64,000 nt of DNA from Hymenobacter sublimis (GCF_023101345.1 NZ_CP095848.1:124001-188000); one strand, 5' to 3'. Shown: positions 35,408 to 44,795, counted from the stretch's first letter. Translations and numbers: made by a program. Notes: a model not told the origin generated them from the sequence alone.

Positions 35408-36157
35408 ATGAAAAAATTTACGTCACTTTAATTCTCTGCCATCTGTGCTACCTCATTGCTCGTAGGGCGTAGCACCAAAGACGACGAGGCAACTCCGAGC
35501 CTGACCGGCAACTTGTACGGATTCGTCAATCCGGTAGATGAGCTAGGCAATCCGGCTGCCAAGAGCGGTGTATCGGTAACGTTGGATGGGGCGAATCCCG
35601 CTGCTACCGTCAGCACCGATGCCAACGGCCGCTTCGAGTTTGCTAACCTAAAAGCAGGTACTTACAACCTGACGTATACCCGTCCGGACTTGGGAACCTA
35701 CCGGCGCGTGAGCGTAGGTCACGTTGGGGGTGACCAGCCTACCTTCGCCTTTACCTCCTTCCTTACGCAGTCCTCTTCAACCCGCATTCTTAACCCCACC
35801 GTATCGAGCAACTCATACTCCGGAACAGCTACCCTGCAGTTTAGCTTGGTCAACCCTGTAATGCCTACAGGTTCGCTCTACCGCTACCAGATGTACGTAG
35901 GTTCTACACCTAACGTAACAACTGAAACGGGTACGTTATATGCCAATACTACTTACGGCACAAGTAGTTCCTATGCATCGCAAGTCCTGACCCGGGCAAG
36001 TCTGAACGCAGCCGGCTTGGCTTCGGGCCGAACTGCTTATGTAGTGGTGTACGGCGTGCCAAATACCTTCAGCTCATACATCGATCCTGCCACCGGCCGG
36101 ACCGTGTACATGGGCCTTGGTGTGGCCTCCAATACGGTAGCGTTCATCGTGCCGTAG
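35408..36157 (+). pseudogene. broken lipoprotein gene with carboxypeptidase-regulatory-like domain
   Basis: An ATG at 35408 begins KKFTSL, followed by an in-frame TAA (35429-35431), then FSAICATSLLVG and RS. This is a lipoprotein signal peptide broken at codon 8, and the lipobox Cys is read as Arg (CGT at 35468-35470). The rest of the frame is intact to 36157: a beta-sandwich domain (NLYGFVNPVDELGNPA; VTLDGANPAATVSTDANGRFEFANLKAGTYNLTY, a carboxypeptidase-like regulatory fold seen in pieces) and a Ser/Thr-rich tail. Only a TTG at 35456 could start translation after the stop, giving a cytoplasmic product. Recent decay or a sequence error are both possible. Confidence 0.75.
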
Positions 36158-36186
36158 ATAAGCAAAGCTTGTAAATTACTAATAGG

Positions 36187-36226
36187 TTGGGGTTTGATGA
36201 GAGGATAACTCTTAATCAAACCCCAA
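36187..36226 (+). terminator. terminator after broken lipoprotein gene
   Basis: 12-bp perfect stem (36187-36198 with 36215-36226), then CTTTTTTT. Confidence 0.8.
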
Positions 36227-36249
36227 ACTTTTTTTGGTTAACTTAGTAT

Positions 36250-36277
36250 GCAAGCATAACATATTTCTGTATGTTTA
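36250..36277. promoter_or_regulatory. candidate MarR operator over its own promoter
   Basis: Inverted repeat AACATA (36258-36263), six bases, TATGTT (36270-36275), overlapping a TATGTTTA box that is one base off TAnnTTTG. The preceding GCAAGCATAACATATTT is repeated exactly before fadE at 41212-41228. A MarR dimer bound here would cover the promoter. Confidence 0.6.
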
Positions 36278-36298
36278 CCGGACTTGCCGTACTATCCC

Positions 36299-36775
36299 AT
36301 GACTCCCGAAGAAACCGTTGATTATAACATAAAGGTTGCCTGGCACGCCATTTCGCGGATGTACAACACGCAGGCGGCCAAGCACGACATTACCACGAGC
36401 ATCGGCTTTGTGCTGCTGAACATTGACCAGGAGAACGGCACACCCGCTACCAAAATAGCTCCGTTGCTAGGCCTAGAAACCCGTTCCCTGACGCGCATTC
36501 TACGCAGCATGGAAGAAAAAGGCCTCATCTATAAGCAGGCCGATACTCAGGACAAACGCTCGGTACGCATTTTCTTAACTGAGGAAGGCCTGCGCGGAAA
36601 GGAAATTTCCCGCCAGACGGTGCGTCATTTCAACCTGAAAGTGCGGGAAAAAATCCCGCAGAATGAGTTGAACGTGTTTTTCAAAGTAGTAGCCCAGATT
36701 ACGGGCATGATCGAGAGCAAGACACTGTACGAGGATTTTAAACCGAAACCGCTCCGCTCCGAGTCGCCGGCTTGA
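36299..36775 (+). CDS. MarR-family transcriptional regulator
   Basis: 158 residues from ATG 36299. Winged-helix core (about 35-105) with TKIAPLLGLETRSLTRILRSMEEKGLIYKQ (recognition helix region) and DKRSVRIFLTEEGL (wing), flanked by the dimerisation helices. MarR proteins usually repress nearby genes and are released by small ligands. The adjacent fad cluster and the shared inverted repeat before this gene and fadE suggest that it senses acyl-CoA or fatty acid and controls beta-oxidation; ligand and targets are inferred. Confidence 0.92.
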   Translation: MTPEETVDYNIKVAWHAISRMYNTQAAKHDITTSIGFVLLNIDQENGTPATKIAPLLGLETRSLTRILRSMEEKGLIYKQADTQDKRSVRIFLTEEGLRGKEISRQTVRHFNLKVREKIPQNELNVFFKVVAQITGMIESKTLYEDFKPKPLRSESPA

Positions 36776-36781
36776 TGCGTG

Positions 36782-36935
36782 GGCTTTAGCTAGTGGCTTT
36801 TAGCTGATAGCTTTCTTTTTGGCCGTTAAGAACGCAAGCCAGCAAGAAATAAAGCATGATTATAAACTCGGCATGACGAGTAACTTCAAATGTTACCAGT
36901 CTAACGCTGATAGCTAGCAGCCTAAAAAATTCATC
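36782..36935. repeat. heptad-type intergenic repeats before fadN
   Basis: AT-rich stretch with recurring GCTTTTA, GCTGATA and GCTTTCT units and GGCCGTTA, and a related inverted copy near 36902-36922 (TAACGCTGATAGCTAGCAGC). Resembles the array before gldD/recG at 49380-49420. No gene in this stretch. Confidence 0.45.
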
Positions 36936-36960
36936 TCTCACCCCCTCATTCACCCCACGA

Positions 36961-39369
36961 ATGAACCGTACCATCAAAAAAGTAGCCGTACTGGGCTCCG
37001 GTGTGATGGGCTCGCGCATTGCGTGCCACTTCGCCAACATCGGTGTGCAAGTGCTGCTGCTCGACATCGCGCCCAAGGAATTGCTACCCGCCGAAGAAGC
37101 CAAAGGCCTGAAGCTGGACAATCCGGCGGTGAAAAACCGCATCGTGAACAGCTCCTTGCAGGCAGCCGTGGCAGCTAACCCTTCGCCGCTCTACCGCAAA
37201 GCCGACGCCAGCCGCATCAAGACCGGCAACTTCGACGATAACCTCAAGGACATTGCCGGCTGTGACTGGACGATAGAGGTAGTAGTGGAGCGTCTCGACA
37301 TTAAGAAGAGCCTGTTTGAGCGCGTAGAGCAGTACCGCAAGCCTGGCACGCTCATCACCTCGAACACCTCAGGCATCCCGATTCACATGATGACGGAGGG
37401 CCGCTCCGACGACTTCAAAAAGTACTTCTGCGGCACTCACTTCTTCAACCCGCCGCGCTACCTGAAGCTGCTCGAAATCATCCCGAGCCCGGACACGGAC
37501 CAAGCGGTAGTGGATTTCCTGATGCACTACGGCGACCTGTACCTGGGCAAGACCACCGTACTGGCCAAGGATACGCCCGCTTTCATTGCCAACCGCGTGG
37601 GCGTTTTCGCCATCATGGATGTGGTGCAGGTGATGAGCCAGCTCGGCCTGACGGTGGAGGAAGTGGACAAGCTCACCGGTCCGGTTATCGGACACGCCAA
37701 GTCGGCTACCTTCCGTACTTCGGATGTGGTAGGCCTGGACACGATGATTAACGTCGCCAACGGCCTGGCCCAAAACCTACCGAACGACGAAGCCAAAGCC
37801 GTGTTCCAGCTGCCCGACTTCATCAAGAAGATGGCCGAAAACAAGTGGCTGGGCGACAAGACCGGCCAGGGCTTCTACAAAAAGGTAAAAGGCGAAGGCG
37901 GCAAGTCGGAAATTCAGGCGCTCGACCTGAACACGCTGGAGTACAAGCCCGGCTCCAAGGTGAAGTTTGCTACCCTGGAAACGACTAAGCCGATTGAAAA
38001 GCTGGCGGACCGGTTCAAGATGCTGGTAGCCGGCAACGACAAAGCCGCCGACTTCTACCGCAAAACCTTCGCCGGTCTGTTCGCCTACGTGAGCAATCGG
38101 ATTCCGGAAATCACCGACTCGCTCTATAAGATTGACGACGCTCTGCGCGCTGGCTTCGGCTGGGAAATGGGACCGTTTGAAACCTGGGATGCCTTAGGTG
38201 TGCAGAAAGGTCTGGAACTAGCCCAGGCCGAAGGCAAAACGGTAGCGCCGTGGGTGCAGGAAATGCTGGCCGCCGGCAATACTTCGTTCTATAAAGTGAA
38301 TGAGCAGGGCGTGAAGCAGTTCTATGACATCGAGTCGAAGAGCTACCAGGCCATTCCGGGGGTAGAGAACTTCATTATCCTCGATAACCTGCGCGCTACC
38401 GGTAAGGTCGTGTGGAAGAACGCCGGTGCTTCGGTCCTGGACCTTGGCGACGGTATCCTGAACGTGGAGTTCCATAGCAAGATGAATGCCCTGGGCTCCG
38501 ACGTAATTCAGGGCCTGCTGAAGGGCGTGGAGCTGGCGGAAAAGGACTTCCGCGGCTTGGTAGTAGGCAACGACGCGCCGAACTTCTCGGCCGGTGCCAA
38601 CCTGGGCCTGGTGTACATGTTCGCGCTGGATCAGGAGTACGACGAACTGAACCTGATGATTGCCCAGTTCCAGCAGGCCATGATGCGCATGCGTTACAGC
38701 TCCATTCCGGTGGTAGGCGCGCCGCACGGCCTGGCCCTGGGTGGCGGCTGCGAGCTGAACCTGCACTGCGACCGGGTAGTAGCGGCCACGGAAACCTACA
38801 TGGGCCTCGTGGAATTCGGGGTAGGCCTAATTCCGGGCGGCGGTGGCACCAAGGAAATGACTCTGCGCACTGCTCTGAAATACGAGGAAGGCGAGCCGGA
38901 GTACAACCTGCTGCGCAACACCTTCATGACCATCAGCACGGCCAAGGTTTCGACCTCCGCGGCCGAAGCCTTCGACCTAGGCTTCCTGCGCCGCGGCGAC
39001 GAGGTGGTAGTAAACAGCAACCGCGTCATCGCGCAAGCCAAGGCCGCCGCCATTGAGCTGGCTGAGGATGGCTACACCCAGCCGGTGCAACGCACCAATA
39101 TCAAGGTACAGGGTAAAGGCGCCCTGGGCATGTTCCTGACCGGTGTACACGCCATGAAGGAAGGCCGCTACATCTCCAACCACGACGTGAAAATTGCCAA
39201 CAAGCTGGCCTACATCATGTGCGGCGGCGACCTAAGCAGCCCTACCGAAGTATCGGAGCAGTACTTGCTGGATCTGGAGCGCGAAGCCTTCCTCTCGCTG
39301 ACCGGCGAGCGGAAAACTTTGGAGCGTATCCAGTCGATTCTAACTACCGGCAAACCGCTGCGTAATTAG
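36961..39369 (+). CDS. fadN: 3-hydroxyacyl-CoA dehydrogenase/enoyl-CoA hydratase, FadN-like
   Basis: Two steps of beta-oxidation in one chain of 802 residues. The dehydrogenase comes first (GSGVMGSRIACHFA, Rossmann loop; NTSGIPIHMM; GTHFFNPPRYLKLLEI with the catalytic His; helical dimer domain to about 410), the enoyl-CoA hydratase last (about 480-790, GNDAPNFSAGANLGLV and GLALGGGCELNLHCD, the oxyanion-hole region). This order is the reverse of E. coli FadB and matches Bacillus FadN. With fadA and fadE downstream it reproduces the fadNAE set. Confidence 0.93.
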   Translation: MNRTIKKVAVLGSGVMGSRIACHFANIGVQVLLLDIAPKELLPAEEAKGLKLDNPAVKNRIVNSSLQAAVAANPSPLYRKADASRIKTGNFDDNLKDIAGCDWTIEVVVERLDIKKSLFERVEQYRKPGTLITSNTSGIPIHMMTEGRSDDFKKYFCGTHFFNPPRYLKLLEIIPSPDTDQAVVDFLMHYGDLYLGKTTVLAKDTPAFIANRVGVFAIMDVVQVMSQLGLTVEEVDKLTGPVIGHAKSATFRTSDVVGLDTMINVANGLAQNLPNDEAKAVFQLPDFIKKMAENKWLGDKTGQGFYKKVKGEGGKSEIQALDLNTLEYKPGSKVKFATLETTKPIEKLADRFKMLVAGNDKAADFYRKTFAGLFAYVSNRIPEITDSLYKIDDALRAGFGWEMGPFETWDALGVQKGLELAQAEGKTVAPWVQEMLAAGNTSFYKVNEQGVKQFYDIESKSYQAIPGVENFIILDNLRATGKVVWKNAGASVLDLGDGILNVEFHSKMNALGSDVIQGLLKGVELAEKDFRGLVVGNDAPNFSAGANLGLVYMFALDQEYDELNLMIAQFQQAMMRMRYSSIPVVGAPHGLALGGGCELNLHCDRVVAATETYMGLVEFGVGLIPGGGGTKEMTLRTALKYEEGEPEYNLLRNTFMTISTAKVSTSAAEAFDLGFLRRGDEVVVNSNRVIAQAKAAAIELAEDGYTQPVQRTNIKVQGKGALGMFLTGVHAMKEGRYISNHDVKIANKLAYIMCGGDLSSPTEVSEQYLLDLEREAFLSLTGERKTLERIQSILTTGKPLRN

Positions 39370-39408
39370 ACCTGAGAATTGAGAGCTTAGAACTTAGAGT
39401 TGTTCTGT

Positions 39409-39777
39409 ATGGTAAGTCGGCATCGATTTCGAGATTTAAAGATCTGGCAGAAGGCGATGCTGATTACCAAGCTGACTTATCAGTGTTGTGCCAACTTTCC
39501 CAGTGATGAGCGTTTCGGCTTAACCTCACAGATGCGTCGGGCGGCTGTTTCTATCCCCTCTAATATTGCGGAAGGTGCTGGTCGCGGTTCAGCTAAGGAT
39601 TTCAGCCAGTTTCTCTCTGTTGCTACCGGATCTGCCTATGAACTGGAAACCCAGTTCATTCTAGCTGCCGACTTCGGGTATATAAGGGAAGAACAATTGC
39701 AAGTAGTCACAGCTGAATTATCAGAACTACAAAGAATGCTCTACGGCTTTCAAAAAAGTCTTCAACCTGAGAACTAA
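39409..39777 (+). CDS. four-helix bundle protein (23S rRNA intervening-sequence family)
   Basis: 122 residues from ATG 39409. It has the family signature FRDLKIWQKAM near the start and SIPSNIAEGAGRGSAKDFSQFLSVATGSAYELETQ in two adjacent segments. The fold is related to Avd proteins of diversity-generating retroelements. Function is unsettled. It stands between fadN and fadA in the same direction, with flanks built of GAGCTTAGA/ACTTAGAGT-like units on both sides, and its base composition is lower in GC than its neighbours. This looks like an inserted cassette in an otherwise conserved operon. Confidence 0.9.
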   Translation: MVSRHRFRDLKIWQKAMLITKLTYQCCANFPSDERFGLTSQMRRAAVSIPSNIAEGAGRGSAKDFSQFLSVATGSAYELETQFILAADFGYIREEQLQVVTAELSELQRMLYGFQKSLQPEN

Positions 39778-39823
39778 TTACTAGAGTCTAAGCTCCAAGT
39801 TCTCACCTCTAACTTCTAAAAAC

Positions 39824-41002
39824 ATGAATGCATATATCGTAGCAGGTTACCGCACGGCCGTGGGCAAAGCCACCCGCGGCGGTTTCCGCTTCACCCGCCC
39901 CGATGACCTCGCCGCCGACGTTATCAAGCATTTGGTAGCCTCCGTGCCCGCCCTCGACCCCACACGCATCGACGACGTGATGGTAGGCAACGCGGTGCCG
40001 GAAGCTGAGCAGGGCCTACAAATGGGTCGCCTGATTTCGCTGCTGGCTCTGCCCATGAATGTATCGGGCCTCATCGTGAACCGTTACTGCGGTTCCGGCG
40101 TGGAAACCATTGCCATGGCCGCCAGCAAAATCACGGCCGGCATGGCCGACTGCATTGTGGCGGGTGGAACCGAGAGCATGAGCATGGTACCCACCGTAGG
40201 CTGGAAAACGGTGCCCAACTACAAGCTCGCCCAGCAACACCCCGACTACTACCTCGGCATGGGCCTCACGGCCGAAGCTGTGGCGCAGGACTACAAAGTG
40301 TCCCGCGAGGACCAGGACCAGTTTGCCTACAACTCCCACCAGAAGGCCATCAAAGCCATTCAGGCGGGCAAGTTCAAGGAGCAGATTGTGCCCATCACGG
40401 TAGAGGAAACCTATCTCGACCAAGCCACCGGCAAGAAGAAAACCCGCTCCTACGTAGTCGATACCGACGAAGGTCCCCGGGCTGATACTTCTTTGGAAGC
40501 GCTGGCCAAGTTGCGCCCGGTATTCGCTCAAAACGGCTCGGTAACGGCCGGCAACTCCTCACAAACTTCTGATGGCGCGGCCTTTGTGCTGGTGATGTCG
40601 GAGCGCATGGTGAAGGAGCTGAACCTGGAGCCCATTGCCCGCATGATTACCTATGCCACTGAGGGCATCGACCCACGCATCATGGGTATGGGGCCCATTA
40701 AGGCCATTCCGAAGGCGCTGAAGCAGGCCGGCATGCAGCTCCAAGACATTGACCTAATTGAGCTGAACGAGGCCTTTGCCTCCCAGTCCATTGCCATTAC
40801 CCGCGAGCTGGATATTGACGAGAGCAAGCTGAACGTGAACGGCGGTGCTATTGCCTTGGGCCACCCGCTGGGCTGCTCCGGCGCTAAGCTCAGCATTCAG
40901 CTGTTCCACGAACTACGCGAGCGGGGCCAGAAGTACGGCATGGTAACCGCCTGCGTAGGCGGCGGCCAGGGCGTGGCCGGCATCTACGAGCTGCTGAAGT
41001 AG
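39824..41002 (+). CDS. fadA: acetyl-CoA C-acyltransferase (3-ketoacyl-CoA thiolase)
   Basis: Thiolytic last step of beta-oxidation, releasing acetyl-CoA. 392 residues. Nucleophile in [10 protein letters not shown] (Cys89), then [24 protein letters not shown] (His) and [12 protein letters not shown] (second Cys acid/base). Normal length. Lies 46 bases after the four-helix-bundle gene and upstream of fadE, in the order of Bacillus fadNAE. Degradative thiolase is more likely than the acetoacetyl-CoA biosynthetic form because of this context. Confidence 0.95.
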   Translation: MNAYIVAGYRTAVGKATRGGFRFTRPDDLAADVIKHLVASVPALDPTRIDDVMVGNAVPEAEQGLQMGRLISLLALPMNVSGLIVNRYCGSGVETIAMAASKITAGMADCIVAGGTESMSMVPTVGWKTVPNYKLAQQHPDYYLGMGLTAEAVAQDYKVSREDQDQFAYNSHQKAIKAIQAGKFKEQIVPITVEETYLDQATGKKKTRSYVVDTDEGPRADTSLEALAKLRPVFAQNGSVTAGNSSQTSDGAAFVLVMSERMVKELNLEPIARMITYATEGIDPRIMGMGPIKAIPKALKQAGMQLQDIDLIELNEAFASQSIAITRELDIDESKLNVNGGAIALGHPLGCSGAKLSIQLFHELRERGQKYGMVTACVGGGQGVAGIYELLK

Positions 41003-41173
41003 TACCCATTGCAGCCTGTGCCGTGAGCGGTCCGTAACCAAGTGGGGGCGGAAAACTCAGCCGCTCACGGCACAAGCTGAACGGCTGGCACCGCGCCGGT
41101 TAAGCAATGTCAATAACGACGAGGCTTAACCATTGTGTCTCTACTTCGTTCGGCAGTACACTCAGAAAGGATT

Positions 41174-41197
41174 CCCCGCTAAACCGGGGTTTTCTTT
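41174..41197 (+). terminator. possible terminator after fadA
   Basis: CCCCG/CGGGG stem (41174-41178 with 41185-41189), then TTTTCTTTT. Short but with a good T tract; would separate fadA from fadE. Confidence 0.5.
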
Positions 41198-41211
41198 TCG
41201 TGAAGTAGTCG

Positions 41212-41239
41212 GCAAGCATAACATATTTTTGTATCTTTC
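41212..41239. promoter_or_regulatory. candidate MarR operator and promoter of fadE
   Basis: GCAAGCATAACATATTT identical to the sequence before the MarR gene, followed by TTGTATCTTTC. Arms AACATA and TATCTT are complementary at five of six positions. TATCTTTC is one base off TAnnTTTG. Start of fadE is 108 bases downstream. Confidence 0.6.
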
Positions 41240-41346
41240 GGTACAACAGAACAGCGCGGCTAGCTCACCGCCAAATAGTAGGCAAGCCGAGCATTTTCTT
41301 TCCTTTTTCGACTTCGATTTTCTCCAATCCAACATCTCACCCGGTC

Positions 41347-43134
41347 ATGGAAGTAACCAACAAGCTTGTGAAAGGCGGCGAGTTCATCATTAAAGAAACC
41401 GCCGCGCAGGACGTATTCACCCCCGCCGATTTCTCGGAGGAGCAGAACATGATGCACCAGACGGCCCTAGACTTCGTGGAGAAGGAAGTGCAGCCCCTGC
41501 TGGAGCGCCTCGACAACCACGAAGAAGGACTGATGCGCGGCCTAATGGAAAAAGCTGGCGAGTTGGGCCTGTTCGGGGTGAGCATTCCGGAGCAGTTTGG
41601 CGGCCTAGATATGGACTTCACTACCTCCCTGCGCGTGACGGAAGGCGTTGGTGGCGGCCACTCTTTCCCGGTGGCTTTTGCGGCTCATACCGGTATTGCC
41701 ATGCTACCTATTCTGTACTTCGGCAACGAGGAGCAGAAGGCCAAGTACCTGCCCGGCCTGACCAGTGGGGAATTGATGGGGGCCTACTGCCTCACTGAGC
41801 CCGGCTCCGGTTCCGACGCTCTGGGCGCCAAAACCAAAGCCATGCCCACCGAGGACGGCGAGCATTACGTGCTCAACGGCCAGAAAATGTGGATTACCAA
41901 CGGTGGTTTCGCCGACGTATTCATCGTGTTTGCGCAGGTAGACGGCGACAAGTTCACCGGCTTCATTGTGGAGCGGAACACGCCTGGTCTGAGCCTTGGC
42001 AACGAGGAGCACAAGATGGGCATCAAGGGCTCCTCTACCCGCCAAGTGTTTCTGTCCGATGTGAAAGTGCCGAAGTCGGCAGTACTGGGCGAAATTGGCA
42101 AAGGCCACCTCATTGCCTTCAACATCCTGAACATTGGCCGCATTAAGCTGGCCGCTGCTTGCTTGGGCGCCACCAAAATGGCCGCTACCCTGAGCGTGAA
42201 GTATGCCAACGAGCGGGTACAGTTCAAGCTGCCCATCAGCAAGTTCGGTGCTATCAAGTACAAGCTGGCCCAGCAGGCCGTGCGCATTTACGCCGTGGAG
42301 TCGGCTATTTACCGCGCCGGTATGGACATTGCCCGCATGGAGCAGGAACTGCTGGCGAAGGGTCAGAGCCACAACGAAGCCTTGCTGGGTGCGGCCCGCG
42401 AGTTTGCCGTGGAGTGCGCCATTCTGAAGGTAGAAGGCTCCGAGGTGCTCGACTACGTAGTGGACGAAGGCGTGCAGGTGTACGGTGGCTACGGCTTCTC
42501 GGCCGACTACCCCATGGACCGCGCTTACCGGGATTCGCGCATCAACCGCATCTTCGAGGGTACGAACGAAATCAACCGCATGCTGGCCGTAGACATGATC
42601 CTGAAAAAGGCCATGAAAGGTGAGCTGGACTTGATGGGCCCCGCCCAGGCCGTGCAGCAGGAGCTGATGGCTATTCCGGATTTCAACCTCGAGGAGGAAA
42701 CCGGTCTGTTCGCCGCCGAGAAGAAAACCATTCAGAAACTGAAGAAGGCCATTCTAATGGTAGCGGGCACGGCCGTGCAGAAGTACATGAACTCCCTGGC
42801 TAAGGAGCAGGAAGTACTCATGAACATTGCCGACATGGCTATTAAAGTGTACACGGCCGAAAGCACGCTGCTGCGCGTGGAGAAAGAAGCGGGTGTGAAA
42901 GGCGAGGAGGCACTGGCCACCCAAATGGATATTGCCCGCGTGTACCTCTACGACACGGTAGACCTGGTGAACAAGTTCGGCAAGGACGCCATTGCTTCCA
43001 TGACCGAAGGCGACGAGCAGCGCCTGCTAGCCATGGGCCTAAAGCGCTTCACCAAAGCCGACCTCTACAACGCCAAGGACGCCCGCCGCCGCATTGCCGA
43101 CGTGCTGATTGCCGCCAACGAGTACGTGTACTAA
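41347..43134 (+). CDS. fadE: acyl-CoA dehydrogenase, FadE-like
   Basis: FAD enzyme catalysing the first oxidation of acyl-CoA. 595 residues, the long form of Bacillus FadE. Core domain: YCLTEPGSGSDALGAKT (FAD/substrate loop), MWITNGGFADVFIVFAQV, GYGFSADYPMDRAYRDSRINRIFEGTNEINRM in adjacent pieces (catalytic base region and FAD contact). An additional C-terminal helical domain (about 430-595) as in the very-long-chain class. Electrons go to ETF, whose genes are not in the window. Own promoter with the MarR-type repeat. Confidence 0.95.
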   Translation: MEVTNKLVKGGEFIIKETAAQDVFTPADFSEEQNMMHQTALDFVEKEVQPLLERLDNHEEGLMRGLMEKAGELGLFGVSIPEQFGGLDMDFTTSLRVTEGVGGGHSFPVAFAAHTGIAMLPILYFGNEEQKAKYLPGLTSGELMGAYCLTEPGSGSDALGAKTKAMPTEDGEHYVLNGQKMWITNGGFADVFIVFAQVDGDKFTGFIVERNTPGLSLGNEEHKMGIKGSSTRQVFLSDVKVPKSAVLGEIGKGHLIAFNILNIGRIKLAAACLGATKMAATLSVKYANERVQFKLPISKFGAIKYKLAQQAVRIYAVESAIYRAGMDIARMEQELLAKGQSHNEALLGAAREFAVECAILKVEGSEVLDYVVDEGVQVYGGYGFSADYPMDRAYRDSRINRIFEGTNEINRMLAVDMILKKAMKGELDLMGPAQAVQQELMAIPDFNLEEETGLFAAEKKTIQKLKKAILMVAGTAVQKYMNSLAKEQEVLMNIADMAIKVYTAESTLLRVEKEAGVKGEEALATQMDIARVYLYDTVDLVNKFGKDAIASMTEGDEQRLLAMGLKRFTKADLYNAKDARRRIADVLIAANEYVY

Positions 43135-43210
43135 CTCACTAGTTTATCGGGTGCAGAGAAGGGTAGGGCTGCTGGCAGGCGGCTCCCCAACTTACGCTCC
43201 TGGTGCGTTC

Positions 43211-43240
43211 AAAGCCGCTTCCGTGTTCGGGAGCGGCTTT
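43211..43240 (+). terminator. terminator after fadE
   Basis: 13-bp stem with one wobble (43211-43223 with 43228-43240), 4-base loop, then TTTG. Confidence 0.85.
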
Positions 43241-43364
43241 TTTGTTGGTCTGCTCATATTGCCCGGTAGGTAAGCTGGAGGCAGGAAGGGGCTACTCAAC
43301 GACAACGCGGCACTTATCTCAGCCGTTGCATAGTAGACTACCCACCATCAACCTTCCACTTCTT

Positions 43365-44795
43365 ATGAGCAACGCCAACGAGCAAGTAAAAGGCAAGGAC
43401 TTTTACGAAAGTGTGCTGCGGTTTTATGATCATGCGGCCAGCTTCTCGAAGCTGGACACCGGCATTATTGCCCAGATTCGGGTGTGTAACAGCATTTATA
43501 AGGTGAACTTCCCGGTTGAGGTAGATGGGAGCGTGCAAGTATTCGAGGGCATTCGGGTGCAGCACAGCCACCATAAGCTGCCCAGCAAAGGCGGCATCCG
43601 CTACAGCGTGTATGTGGATGAGGAGGAAGTAATGGCCCTGGCTACCCTCATGACCTTCAAGTGCGCCCTGGTAGACGTGCCATTTGGCGGCGCGAAAGGT
43701 GGGGTAAAAATCAATCCGCGTACTACCTCGGTGCAAACCTTGGAACGCGTTACGCGCCGTTACGCCAGTGAACTGATCAAGAAAAACCTGATTGGCCCCG
43801 GCATGGACGTACCCGCTCCCGACTACGGTACGGGCAGCCGGGAAATGGCCTGGATTGCCGATACGTACATGACCTTCAAGTACGGCGACACCAATGCCCT
43901 CGGTTGCGTGACTGGCAAACCAGTAGGCCAGGGCGGCATCCGGGGCCGGACGGAAGCCACCGGCCTGGGGGTGTTCTATGGGCTGCGTGAGTTGCTGCTG
44001 GATGAGCCCATGCTTGAAAAGATGGGCCTGACTAGCGGCATTGCCGGCAAGCGTATTATTGTGCAGGGCCTGGGCAATGTGGGATACTATGCCGCTCACT
44101 TTTGCCAAGAGGCGGGAGCCGTCATTACGGGTATAGCAGAGCGGGAGGGCGGTATTTTCAGCGCTAGTGGGCTAGATGTAGCGGCTGTATTCAAGCACCG
44201 GGAGGAGACAGGTTCCATCCTGGGCTTTGCGGGAGCGGAGAATGTGGAGAACTCCCTGGACTTACTGGAACGGGAGTGCGACGTGCTGCTGCCGGCCGCC
44301 CTGGAAAACCAGATTCATGAGGGCAACGCCGCGAATATTAAAGCCAAAATCATTGCCGAGGGAGCCAATGGTCCTACCACCCAGGGCGCCGAGAAGATTC
44401 TGCTGGAGCGGGGCATCGTCATTCTACCCGACCTCTACCTCAACGCTGGCGGCGTAACCGTATCGTACTTTGAGTGGCTGAAGAACCTCTCGAACGTGCG
44501 CTTCGGGCGGATGGGCAAGCGGGCCGAGGAAGGCGCCATGCGCCGTCTGGTAACCACTATTGAGCGCACCACGGGCAAGACCATTACCCCCGAGGAACGC
44601 CAGCTCATTGTGCACGGCGCCGACGAGATTGACCTCGTGCGCTCCGGTCTGGAAGACACCATGATTACGGCCTACCAGAATATCCGGAAGGTGATGGATG
44701 AGGTAAACGGCATCACAGACCTACGCACGGCTGCCTTCTACAGCGCCATCGAGAAGATTGGCGTCAGCTACCAGTCGCTGGGCATCTTTCCGTAA
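43365..44795 (+). CDS. Glu/Leu/Phe/Val dehydrogenase family, probable glutamate dehydrogenase
   Basis: Oxidative deamination of an amino acid to its 2-oxo acid with NAD(P). 476 residues from ATG 43365; the open frame upstream overlaps the fadE terminator. Catalytic PFGGAKGGVKINP (Lys of the glutamate site), MDVPAPDYGTGSREMAW, the Rossmann loop VQGLGNVGYYAA, and AEGANGPTT. Length is that of bacterial glutamate dehydrogenases and longer than leucine dehydrogenases (about 365). Coenzyme choice is not clear. Monocistronic between two strong hairpins. Confidence 0.92.
   Translation: MSNANEQVKGKDFYESVLRFYDHAASFSKLDTGIIAQIRVCNSIYKVNFPVEVDGSVQVFEGIRVQHSHHKLPSKGGIRYSVYVDEEEVMALATLMTFKCALVDVPFGGAKGGVKINPRTTSVQTLERVTRRYASELIKKNLIGPGMDVPAPDYGTGSREMAWIADTYMTFKYGDTNALGCVTGKPVGQGGIRGRTEATGLGVFYGLRELLLDEPMLEKMGLTSGIAGKRIIVQGLGNVGYYAAHFCQEAGAVITGIAEREGGIFSASGLDVAAVFKHREETGSILGFAGAENVENSLDLLERECDVLLPAALENQIHEGNAANIKAKIIAEGANGPTTQGAEKILLERGIVILPDLYLNAGGVTVSYFEWLKNLSNVRFGRMGKRAEEGAMRRLVTTIERTTGKTITPEERQLIVHGADEIDLVRSGLEDTMITAYQNIRKVMDEVNGITDLRTAAFYSAIEKIGVSYQSLGIFP

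Larger units (their letters stand above)
41003..41346. other. 344-base gap between fadA and fadE
   Basis: No gene seen. It holds a 19-bp inverted repeat with one mismatch (41012-41030 with 41061-41079), a short CCCCG/CGGGG hairpin with a T-rich tail (41174-41197), and the operator-like sequence before fadE (41212-41239). Confidence 0.6.

Noticed and set aside
41133..41393. 86-codon frame spanning the fadA-fadE gap
   Set aside because: Runs through the hairpin, the operator-like sequence and into fadE in another frame; no homology or start signal.
43338..44108. 256-codon frame antisense to glutamate dehydrogenase
   Set aside because: Shadow of a well-supported enzyme gene; no start context, promoter or domain.
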